64,000 nt of DNA from Streptomyces cacaoi. GTDB taxonomy: Bacteria; Actinomycetota; Actinomycetes; Streptomycetales; Streptomycetaceae. The stretch lies in contig NZ_BJMM01000028.1 in the NCBI RefSeq assembly GCF_006539165.1, positions 35,629-99,628 of the forward strand, in the 5' to 3' direction. The notes under the pieces were generated by a model. That model saw nothing but the letters and a program-made list of their open reading frames with translations, was not told the DNA's origin and did no database searches. Positions 45,738-52,486 of the stretch are shown in pieces; position 1 is the stretch's first letter; every line of letters starts with the position of its first letter. The position numbers and the translations under genes were made by a program.

Positions 45738-46739
45738 GTGACACCCGACCACCGTCCCTCATCGGCGGCGCAGCGCCCCGGCACCCCCCAGCCGGAGCGC
45801 ACCGGCGCCGCCGCATCCGGCCGGACCCTCGCCCTCACCTCCACCGGAGGCATCGACCGCGCCTCCCACCACCGCATGGACGAGGCCTGGCTCGCCGCCG
45901 CCTGGAGCCACCCCACCACCCGCGTCTTCGTGGTCTCCGGCGGCCAGGCCCTCATCGAGGACAAGGAGGACGGCACCACCGAACTCGTCACCATGCCGTC
46001 CTTCGACGCGCCCTTCACCGAGGCCCACCGCTACTTCCTGGGCATCGACGAGGACGGCGTGCGCTACTTCGCCCTCCAGAAGGACACCCTCCCCGGCCGC
46101 CTCGACGACATCGCACGGCCCGCCGGACTCCGCGAAGCAGGCGTCCTGCTCTCCGAACGCGACAGCGAACTGATGGTGCACGCCATCGGCCTGGAGAACT
46201 GGCAGCGCACCCACCGCTTCTGCTCCCGCTGCGGCGAACGCACCGTCATCGCCGCCGCCGGCCACGTCCGCCGCTGCCCCGCCTGCGGCGCCGAGCACTA
46301 CCCGCGCACCGACCCCGCCGTGATCATGCTCGTCACCGACGACCAGGACCGCGCCCTGCTCGGCCGCCAGGTGCACTGGCCCGAAGGCCGCTTCTCCACC
46401 CTCGCCGGCTTCGTCGAGCCCGGCGAGAGCATCGAGGCCGCCGTCGTCCGCGAGGTCGGGGAGGAGTCCGGCGTACGCGTCGGCTCCGTCGAATACGTCG
46501 CCAGCCAGCCCTGGCCCTTCCCCTCCAGCCTCATGCTCGGCTTCATGGCCCGCGCCACCTCCCCGGACATCCAGGTCGACGGCGACGAGATCGAAGAGGC
46601 CCGCTGGTTCTCCCGCGAGGACCTGCGCGCCGCCATAGAGGCCGGCGAGGTGCTGCCACCCGCCGGCATCTCCATCGCCGCCCGCCTCGTCGAACGCTGG
46701 TACGGCGCCCCCCTGCCACGGCCCCGCCACACCCCCTGA
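45738..46739 (+). CDS. nudC: NAD(+) diphosphatase NudC
   Basis: A 333-residue enzyme with an N-terminal domain, a zinc ribbon (CSRCG and CPACG) and a Nudix domain whose box reads GFVEPGESIEAAVVREVGEE. The NudC-specific SQPWPFPSSLM motif follows. The enzyme splits NADH into NMNH and AMP and removes NAD caps from RNA. The GTG at 45738 has an AGGAGGAG site upstream. Its order next to mycoredoxin and uvrD2 is also found in mycobacteria, although the strand order differs. Confidence 0.95.
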   Translation: MTPDHRPSSAAQRPGTPQPERTGAAASGRTLALTSTGGIDRASHHRMDEAWLAAAWSHPTTRVFVVSGGQALIEDKEDGTTELVTMPSFDAPFTEAHRYFLGIDEDGVRYFALQKDTLPGRLDDIARPAGLREAGVLLSERDSELMVHAIGLENWQRTHRFCSRCGERTVIAAAGHVRRCPACGAEHYPRTDPAVIMLVTDDQDRALLGRQVHWPEGRFSTLAGFVEPGESIEAAVVREVGEESGVRVGSVEYVASQPWPFPSSLMLGFMARATSPDIQVDGDEIEEARWFSREDLRAAIEAGEVLPPAGISIAARLVERWYGAPLPRPRHTP

Positions 46740-46781
46740 CCGGGGCCCGGCAGCGCCCGCACCCGGACCCGCACAGAAAAA

Positions 46782-46817
46782 GGCGGGGCGCCGCAGCCAC
46801 CGCTGCGACACCCCGCC
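46782..46817 (-). terminator. Intrinsic terminator of mycoredoxin gene
   Basis: A 16-bp stem (46782-46797 with 46802-46817), with two G-U wobbles on the minus strand and a CACC/GGTG loop, is followed leftwards by five T residues. This is a textbook terminator in the minus direction, rare in this GC-rich genome, and lies between convergent nudC and mycoredoxin. Confidence 0.9.
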
Positions 46818-46839
46818 CCGGGCCGCGCCGCGGCACCAC

Positions 46840-47082
46840 TCAGGCGCCGATCTTCTCCTTGACCTGCGCCAGCGAAGGGTTCGTCAACGTCGACCCGTCC
46901 GGGAACAGCACGGTCGGCACCGTCTGGTTGCCGTCGTTCGCCTTCTCGACGAACGCCGCCGACTCCGGGTCGTGCTCGATGTTGACCTCGGTGTACGCGA
47001 TGCCCTCCCGCTCCATCTGGCCCTTGAGCCGTCGGCAGTAGCCACACCACGTGGTGCTGTACATCGTCACAGTGCCGGCCAT
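46840..47082 (-). CDS. mrx1: Mycoredoxin-1 (glutaredoxin-fold, mycothiol-dependent)
   Basis: An 80-residue protein starting MAGTVTMYSTTWCGYCRRLK with the active-site pair CGYC, a cis-Pro loop QTVPTVLF and the DGSTLTNPS end motif. Mycoredoxins reduce mixed disulfides of proteins with mycothiol. The ATG at 47082 is preceded by AAGGAG; the frame continues to 47286 without motifs. It is divergent from uvrD2 across 170 nt and convergent with nudC. Confidence 0.93.
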   Translation of the reverse strand: MAGTVTMYSTTWCGYCRRLKGQMEREGIAYTEVNIEHDPESAAFVEKANDGNQTVPTVLFPDGSTLTNPSLAQVKEKIGA

Positions 47083-47252
47083 CGGTTCAGCGCTCCTTCG
47101 TCTCGATCGGTGCACCCCCTCAACGCGCGGCCGGCCCCCACCATTCCCGGCCCCACACCACCATCCACACCCCACCCGTATTCGTACGACAAACCCCTCA
47201 CGGCTGTGGACGACCCGCTCGGCCCGCCCACCGGACCTGGCAGCATGGCGGG

Positions 47253-49460
47253 GTGACACCAGCAACGGACTCCACCCTCTTCCCACAGGTCCCCGACACC
47301 CCCGACGCCGTGCTCGAAGGTCTCGACCCCGAGCAGCGCGAGGTGGCCACGGCCCTGCACGGACCGGTGTGCGTCCTCGCCGGCGCGGGAACAGGCAAAA
47401 CCCGCGCCATCACCCACCGCATCGCCTACGGAGTCCGGGCCGGCATCCTCCAGCCGGCCAGCGTCCTGGCCGTCACCTTCACCCAGCGCGCCGCCGGCGA
47501 AATGCGCGGCCGCCTGCGCCAGCTCGGAGCCACCGGCGTCCAGGCCCGCACCTTCCACTCCGCCGCACTCCGCCAACTCCAGTTCTTCTGGCCCCGCGCC
47601 ATCGGCGGCGAACTCCCCCCGCTCCTCGAATCCAAGGCCCCCTTCGTCGCCGAAGCCGCCGCACGCTGCCGCCTCCGGCTCGACCGCGGCGAACTGCGCG
47701 ACGCCACAGCCGAGATCGAATGGGCCAAGGTCACCCGCACCGTCCCCGACGACTACCCGGCAGCCATCGCCGCCGCCGCCCGCGAAGCCCCCCGCGACCC
47801 CGCCGAGATCGCCCGCCTCTACACCCTCTACGAACAACTCAAACGCGAACGCTCGGTGATCGACTTCGAGGACGTCCTCCTCCTCACCGTCGGCGTCCTC
47901 CAGGACCGCCCCGACATCGCCGAAACCGTCCGCACCCAGTACCAGCACTTCGTCGTCGACGAATACCAGGACGTCAGCCCCCTCCAGCAACGCCTCCTCG
48001 AACTGTGGGTCGGCGACCGCGACAGCCTCTGCGTCGTCGGCGACGCCAGCCAGACCATCTACTCCTTCACCGGCGCCACCCCCGACCACCTCCTCGACTT
48101 CCGCACCCGCCACCCCGACGCCACCGTCGTCAAACTCGTCCGCGACTACCGCTCCACCCCCCAAGTCGTCCACCTCGCCAACTCCCTGCTCGGCCACGCC
48201 CGCGGCCGCGCCGCCGAACACCGCCTCGAACTCGTCTCCCAACGCGACACCGGCCCCGACCCCGTCTTCACCGAATACGCCGACGAACCCGCCGAAGCCG
48301 AAGGACTCGTCCGACGCATCCGCGCCCTGCTCGCCTCCGGCGTCCCCGCCGCCCAGATCGCCGTCCTCTACCGCGTCAACGCCCAGTCCGAGCTCTACGA
48401 ACAAGCCCTCGCCGACGCCGGAATCCCCTGCCGGCTCCGCGGCGCCGAGCGCTTCTTCGAACGCCCCGAGGTCAAGGAAGCCGGCGTCGCCCTGCGCGGA
48501 GCCGCCCGCGCCGGCGCCAACGACGCCCTCCTCGACGACGCCGTCGACCTCCCCTCCCAGGTACGCGCCGTCCTCACCACCAAGGGCTGGACCCCCGAGC
48601 CGCCCCCCGGCGCCGGCGTCGCCCGCGACCGCTGGGAATCCCTGGCCGCACTCGTCCGCCTCGCCGGCGACTACGCCTCCGCACACCCCCGGGCCACCCT
48701 CGCCGACCTCGTCGCCGAACTCGACGAACGCGCCAAGGCCCAGCACGCCCCACCCGTCGAAGGCGTCACCCTCGCCTCCCTCCACGCCGCCAAGGGCCTG
48801 GAATGGGACGCCGTCTTCCTGACCGGCCTCACCGACGGCATGCTGCCCATCACCTACGCCAAGACCGACGAACAACTGGAGGAGGAACGCCGCCTCCTGT
48901 ACGTCGGCATCACCCGCGCCCGCCGGCATCTGCACCTCTCCTGGGCCCTCGCCCGCTCCCCGGGCGGCCGCGGCAGCCGCCGGCCGAGCCGCTTCCTCCA
49001 GGGACTGCGCCCCGGCTCCACCGGCGCAGCGCCCCAGGCGCACGGAGGCACGGGCAGCGTGACCGGAGGCCGCCCGGCGCGCGGCGTCCCCCAGGCCCGC
49101 ACCCCGGTGCGCCGCGCCCCCGCCCGCTGCCGCGTCTGCGGGCGCTCCCTCACCGACCCGGGCGAGATCAAGCTCATGCGCTGCGAGGACTGCCCCTCCC
49201 AACTGGACGAGGCGCTCTACGAGCGGCTGCACGAGTGGCGAGCGCAACAGGCCGCCCTCCTCGGACAGCCCGACTACTGTGTGTTCACCGACCGGACACT
49301 TCTCGCCATCGCGGAGAACGTCCCCGGCGACGAGGCCGAACTCTCCCGCATCGCCGGCGTGCGAGCACGCAAACTCCAACAATTCGGGGCGGATGTCCTG
49401 GCGTTGTGCGCCGGGAAGGAGCTCCCCGAGCCGGCGGAAGAGGACCCCGCCGCTTCCTAG
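47253..49460 (+). CDS. uvrD2: ATP-dependent DNA helicase UvrD2
   Basis: A 735-residue SF1 helicase: Walker A GAGTGKTR (44-51), VTFTQRAAGEMRGRL, TFHSAAL, VVDEYQDVSP, GDASQTIYSFTGA, RDYRSTPQVV, SLHAAKGLEWD and YVGITRARRHL. After the motor come a tetracysteine motif (CRVCG and CEDCP) and a C-terminal HRDC domain. This layout is specific to actinobacterial UvrD2, which unwinds DNA and is essential in M. tuberculosis. The GTG at 47253 begins close to the family start. The wblC promoter begins about 80 nt after its stop. Confidence 0.95.
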   Translation: MTPATDSTLFPQVPDTPDAVLEGLDPEQREVATALHGPVCVLAGAGTGKTRAITHRIAYGVRAGILQPASVLAVTFTQRAAGEMRGRLRQLGATGVQARTFHSAALRQLQFFWPRAIGGELPPLLESKAPFVAEAAARCRLRLDRGELRDATAEIEWAKVTRTVPDDYPAAIAAAAREAPRDPAEIARLYTLYEQLKRERSVIDFEDVLLLTVGVLQDRPDIAETVRTQYQHFVVDEYQDVSPLQQRLLELWVGDRDSLCVVGDASQTIYSFTGATPDHLLDFRTRHPDATVVKLVRDYRSTPQVVHLANSLLGHARGRAAEHRLELVSQRDTGPDPVFTEYADEPAEAEGLVRRIRALLASGVPAAQIAVLYRVNAQSELYEQALADAGIPCRLRGAERFFERPEVKEAGVALRGAARAGANDALLDDAVDLPSQVRAVLTTKGWTPEPPPGAGVARDRWESLAALVRLAGDYASAHPRATLADLVAELDERAKAQHAPPVEGVTLASLHAAKGLEWDAVFLTGLTDGMLPITYAKTDEQLEEERRLLYVGITRARRHLHLSWALARSPGGRGSRRPSRFLQGLRPGSTGAAPQAHGGTGSVTGGRPARGVPQARTPVRRAPARCRVCGRSLTDPGEIKLMRCEDCPSQLDEALYERLHEWRAQQAALLGQPDYCVFTDRTLLAIAENVPGDEAELSRIAGVRARKLQQFGADVLALCAGKELPEPAEEDPAAS

Positions 49461-49512
49461 CCCGGTGACCCTGCGCACGCGCGTCGTCGCGGTGGCCAAC
49501 GGCCAACACCCC

Positions 49513-49531
49513 TGTCACAGAAGCTGTGACA
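49513..49531. promoter_or_regulatory. Perfect palindrome upstream of the wblC promoter
   Basis: TGTCACAG-aag-CTGTGACA is a perfect 8-bp inverted repeat 20 nt upstream of the -35 region of wblC and 52 nt after the uvrD2 stop. It could bind a dimeric regulator or act as a uvrD2 hairpin; there is no T tract after it. Confidence 0.6.
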
Positions 49532-49540
49532 CAAAGCCGC

Positions 49541-49580
49541 GAAAAATAGTTTGCGCCCGCTGTCGAGAGCCCCATAGCCT
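49541..49580 (+). promoter_or_regulatory. wblC promoter with AT-rich box
   Basis: GAAAAATAG directly upstream of the -35 TTGCGC (49551-49556) and, 18 nt on, the -10 TAGCCT (49575-49580). An AT-rich element next to the -35 is the known hallmark of WhiB7-activated promoters, where the AT-hook binds. Transcription should start near 49587-49588. Confidence 0.75.
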
Positions 49581-49587
49581 TCCGGGC

Positions 49588-49635
49588 ATGGAAGGGGGCG
49601 GCCCTTTTGGCTCCGCCCGTTCCATGCTGTACTGA
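49588..49635 (+). CDS. Candidate leaderless 15-residue uORF (MEGGGPFGSARSMLY)
   Basis: The ATG starts 7 nt after the -10 element, so it would be the first codon of the wblC transcript. The whole ORF lies within or next to a stable hairpin: CATGGAA (49587-49593) pairs with TTCCATG (49619-49625), and inner GGGCGG pairs with CCGCCC. Leaderless translation is common in Streptomyces. Whether it is translated is unknown. Confidence 0.4.
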   Translation: MEGGGPFGSARSMLY

Positions 49636-49695
49636 GACCTGAACATACGGACCGGTTCATCCCGGTCCCCGAGACGCCGAGAGGAGGCGAGCCCC

Positions 49696-49971
49696 ATGAG
49701 CACGATCAACACCACGATCAAAATGACCGATCGCTCGGTCGTTCCCGCCTGCCTGCTCGCCTCCCCCCTCCACGGCACCGGTCTGTCCGGCGTCGTTCTC
49801 GGCGGCAACGAGCGACCGACCAAGGCACCCGAGGTAGCAGCTGCACAGGCACAGGCACCCGCCTTTGCCTTCACCGCCGCGGCCGACGGTGCCGGCGAGG
49901 GACGCCAGAAGACGCAGCGCTACACGATGTGGGCCTTCCGTGGGCTCAAACCCTGGAGAGATCCAGCCTGA
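49696..49971 (+). CDS. wblC regulatory leader ORF (91 codons)
   Basis: The ATG follows a strong AGGAGG site. The peptide starts MSTINTTIKMTDRSVVPACL and ends RGLKPWRDPA. It looks like a regulatory uORF, not a structural protein. Its last codons (for Lys-Pro-Trp-Arg) overlap the CCCTGGA antiterminator strand, and its stop codon lies in the next hairpin. Attenuation of whiB7/wblC by an upstream ORF and terminator is known for this family. Translation that stalls early would free the antiterminator strand; normal translation would allow termination. Confidence 0.75.
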   Translation: MSTINTTIKMTDRSVVPACLLASPLHGTGLSGVVLGGNERPTKAPEVAAAQAQAPAFAFTAAADGAGEGRQKTQRYTMWAFRGLKPWRDPA

Positions 49972-50001
49972 TCGGCGAGATCAGGTCGGCACCTTCCAGG
50001 G
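49951..50001 (+). promoter_or_regulatory. Antiterminator stem and central hairpin of the wblC leader
   Basis: CCCTGGA (49951-49957) is complementary to TCCAGGG (49995-50001), whose last three bases are the first three of the terminator stem, so the two cannot form together. Between them CCTGATC-ggcga-GATCAGG (49967-49985) is a perfect 7-bp hairpin. Confidence 0.65.
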
Positions 50002-50039
50002 CCGCGGAACCCACACCGGGATCCGCGGCCCTTCTGTTT
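49999..50039 (+). terminator. wblC attenuator terminator
   Basis: A 10-bp perfect stem GGGCCGCGGA/TCCGCGGCCC (49999-50008 with 50022-50031), with an inner CCC/GGG stem, is followed by the T-rich CTTCTGTTT. It lies 66 nt before the wblC start and after the leader ORF. Confidence 0.9.
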
Positions 50040-50104
50040 GCCCCGACCGGCCACCAGCCGGACCGACAAGACAACAGATACCGACAGACAAGGAAGAACC
50101 GACA

Positions 50105-50473
50105 GTGCACACCGAGACGCAGCCGCACACGTCGCGCACCGCGCCTTCACTGCCGCCTGATCCCACCACGGAGGACTCCTTGACCGCCCCGCAGCTCACC
50201 CTCACCGAACTCGACGACGCCATCGAGCGTCTCGGCGTCGACGTACCCTGCCGCTCCTACGACCCCGAGGTCTTCTTCGCCGAATCCCCGGCAGACGTCG
50301 AATACGCCAAATCGCTCTGCCAGACCTGCCCCCTGCGCGAAGCCTGCCTCGCCGGAGCCAAGGACCGCCGGGAGCCCTGGGGCGTCTGGGGCGGCGAACT
50401 GTTCGTCCAGGGCGTCGTCGTACCGCGCAAGCGCCCCCGTGGACGTCCCCGCAAGAACCCGGTGACGGCATGA
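50105..50473 (+). CDS. wblC: WblC/WhiB7 iron-sulfur transcription factor, antibiotic response
   Basis: A 122-residue WhiB-like protein with Cys 49, 72, 75 and 81 for the 4Fe-4S cluster (CxxC at 72-75), the GVWGG turn (93-97) and a C-terminal AT-hook RGRPRK (112-117), which is diagnostic for WhiB7/WblC. It binds the main sigma factor and AT-rich DNA beside the -35 to activate intrinsic antibiotic resistance genes, including itself. The GTG at 50105 has AAGGAAG upstream and lies 66 nt after the leader terminator. Position right after uvrD2 is the conserved whiB7 position. Control is through its own promoter and leader attenuation. Confidence 0.95.
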   Translation: MHTETQPHTSRTAPSLPPDPTTEDSLTAPQLTLTELDDAIERLGVDVPCRSYDPEVFFAESPADVEYAKSLCQTCPLREACLAGAKDRREPWGVWGGELFVQGVVVPRKRPRGRPRKNPVTA

Positions 50474-50580
50474 GAACCCGCAGCACCGGATCGGCAGCCC
50501 GCCGCCCGGCGGCAGGCACGATCGACCGGCCGTCGGCGCTCGACCCGCGAAGGCGCCACCTCACGAAGCAGGACCCGACC

Positions 50581-50826
50581 ATGACGCCCACCCACGACAC
50601 CACTGTCCACACCCACAACGACGCGACCGCCGTCCGTCAGAACAGGACCCGCGACATGCAACTCATGCCAGAAAGCCTGGCACGAGCGCAGATACAGAAC
50701 AGGCTGACCGAAGCCGAATCCCAACGAAGGGCACTGCACGTCCTGTCCGCCCGGCGACTCCAACGCCGAGCCGAACGCGCCACCCTACGAGCACGGCGCG
50801 CACTGGCCATGGCCGTCATGCAGTGA
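50581..50826 (+). CDS. Small basic protein downstream of wblC, 81 aa
   Basis: An 81-residue protein MTPTHDTTVHTHNDATAVRQ, then a long Arg/Ala/Glu/Gln-rich helix ending ALAMAVMQ. The frame opens earlier with an ATG at 50470 that overlaps the wblC TGA (ATGA), but the 37 extra residues are Arg/Pro-rich and the inner ATG has a weak AGCAGGA site. Either way it is co-transcribed with wblC and ends at a strong terminator. Function is unknown; its basic helix could bind nucleic acid or ribosome (inference). Confidence 0.65.
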   Translation: MTPTHDTTVHTHNDATAVRQNRTRDMQLMPESLARAQIQNRLTEAESQRRALHVLSARRLQRRAERATLRARRALAMAVMQ

Positions 50827-50832
50827 ACCCAA

Positions 50833-50865
50833 GAAGAGCCGGAGCAACGCTTGCTCCGGCTCTTC
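50833..50865 (+). terminator. Strong intrinsic terminator after the wblC unit
   Basis: A perfect 15-bp stem (50833-50847 with 50851-50865) with a 3-nt loop begins 7 nt after the stop codon of the small basic gene. Confidence 0.93.
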
Positions 50866-50884
50866 GCCGTGTGGGGGAGACGAT

Positions 50885-50973
50885 GGGAGGGGGCGGGAGG
50901 GGGTGGGGGAGCGGTGTTTGCTTTTCTTCTTCCCCCCGGGGGCCTCCCCCCACCCCCACCCGTCCCCACCCCC
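50885..50973. repeat. Paired G-rich and C-rich tracts (quadruplex potential)
   Basis: 50885-50909 has five runs of three or more G on the plus strand. 50944-50973 has C runs that form a similar G-rich tract on the minus strand. The tracts are near-complementary and could instead form one long hairpin around a T-rich loop. They lie between the convergent small basic gene and the UbiB-like gene. Confidence 0.75.
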
Positions 50974-50988
50974 ATTACCATCGGCCAG

Positions 50989-52434
50989 TCAGGCCGAGGT
51001 TTCCTGCCTGGCGGGCTCGGTGGCCGCGTCCGGGCAGGGTGTTTTTCGCTTGTCGGTCGTCACCGTGGTCTTCCGTGCGCAGGCGTCCTCGTCCTCCTCC
51101 GGTCCCGTGGCGAAGCCGGGGACCCAGGTCTCCATTTCTTCCCGCATCCGCACGGTTGCTCCCAGCTGGCAGAGCACTCCGATGGTGCTGAGTGTCACCC
51201 GGTGGATCAGCAGGTAGGCCGGCGGAAGGTTGAGCTGCCGGCCCAACTGGTGAGCGGGTGAACGGGGGTCGGCTATGCGGCCGGCCTGTGTGCGCATCCA
51301 TTCCCGGCTGAAGGTGAACTCGTCGACGGAGGCGGGTTCGATGATCGGCAGCAGGTAGTCGCGTACGGCGTCGGGGTCGAGGTCGATGTTCTCCTTGATG
51401 AAGTCTTCTTCGCGGAGGAGCGCGTAGGCGCTGTCGGCTTCTCCGTCGAGCATGTTGCGGAGCACGGTGCCTATGGTCGGTGGCAGGCCCTCGGGCAGCC
51501 GGTCGACGGTGCCGAAGTCCATGACGCCCAGCTGCCAGCCGGCGGGGTCTGTTTCGTCGTCGGGGACGAGGCGGAAGTTGCCCGGGTGCGGGTCGGCGTG
51601 TAGCAGGCCGGTGCGGGCGGTGCCGGAGAAGAGGAAGCGGGCGAGGAGTTGGCCTGCGCGGTGGCGTTCGGCGGGTGTTCCGTCGCTGATCACCTCTGAG
51701 AGGGGGCGTCCGGGGAGCCATTCGGTGATGAGGATGTTGTCGACGTGGTGGACCACGGCGGGTATGAGCACGTCGGGATCGCCGGCGAATTCCTCGGCGT
51801 AGGTGTGCTGGGCTTCGGCCTCCAGGGCGTAGTCGAGTTCCTCGGTGACGCGTTCGCGTAGTTCGGTCAGGAGCGGTTTGATGTCCATGCCGGGGATGAG
51901 CGGCCCCAGCAGGCGGGCGAAGCGGCCGAGTTGGGTGAGGTCGGAGATGAGGGCGTCTCCCGCGCCGGGGTATTGGACCTTCACGGCGACGGTCCGTCCG
52001 TCGTGCCAGACGGCGCGGTGCACCTGGCCGATGGAGGCGGCGGCTGCGGGATGGTCGTCGAAGGTGTCGAAGAGGGTGTGCCAGTCCGCACCGAGGCCGT
52101 CGCGGAGCACGGCGTGCACTGTCGCGGCGGGCATCGGGGGCGCGGCTTCCTGGAGTTTGGTGAGTGTCGCCCGGTAGGGGCCGGCGACCTCGTCGGGGAG
52201 GGCGGATTCGAAGACGGACAGGGCCTGGCCGAACTTCATGGCGCCGCCTTTGAGTTCGCCGAGGATTTCGAAGAGCTGTTCGGCGGTGCGCTGCTGGAGT
52301 TCGTGGCCCACGAGGTCGGCGGAGTAGCCGCCGAGGCGCTTGCCCAGGCCCCAGGCGGAGCGGCCCGCGAAGCCGAGCGGGAGGGCGGCCAGCTTGGCCG
52401 TGCGGGCGACCGCCTTGCGGGGTAGGTCAGACAT
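50989..52434 (-). CDS. ABC1/UbiB-family atypical kinase
   Basis: A 481-residue protein with the UbiB signatures MKFGQALSVFESALPDEV (KxGQ motif), AAASIGQVHRAV (in place of the P-loop), VAVKVQYPG (Lys), HADPHPGNF (catalytic loop) and MDFGTVD (metal-binding). ABC1 proteins are ATPases that support isoprenoid-lipid metabolism in other organisms; the substrate here is unknown. The ATG at 52434 has GGAGGGA 3 nt upstream. It follows the ThiF-like gene on the same strand with a 52-nt gap, so they are likely co-transcribed. A homolog beside whiB7 is known in mycobacteria (Rv3197-like). Confidence 0.88.
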   Translation of the reverse strand: MSDLPRKAVARTAKLAALPLGFAGRSAWGLGKRLGGYSADLVGHELQQRTAEQLFEILGELKGGAMKFGQALSVFESALPDEVAGPYRATLTKLQEAAPPMPAATVHAVLRDGLGADWHTLFDTFDDHPAAAASIGQVHRAVWHDGRTVAVKVQYPGAGDALISDLTQLGRFARLLGPLIPGMDIKPLLTELRERVTEELDYALEAEAQHTYAEEFAGDPDVLIPAVVHHVDNILITEWLPGRPLSEVISDGTPAERHRAGQLLARFLFSGTARTGLLHADPHPGNFRLVPDDETDPAGWQLGVMDFGTVDRLPEGLPPTIGTVLRNMLDGEADSAYALLREEDFIKENIDLDPDAVRDYLLPIIEPASVDEFTFSREWMRTQAGRIADPRSPAHQLGRQLNLPPAYLLIHRVTLSTIGVLCQLGATVRMREEMETWVPGFATGPEEDEDACARKTTVTTDKRKTPCPDAATEPARQETSA

Positions 52435-52486
52435 GCGTCCCTCCAACTCGCAGACTCTCCACCGGACACAGCACCGAGAACGGCGG

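Noticed and set aside
47067..49499. 810-codon open frame antisense to uvrD2
   Set aside because: High-GC coding sequence commonly leaves long open frames on the opposite strand. The sense frame has all helicase motifs; the antisense product is low complexity with no motif.
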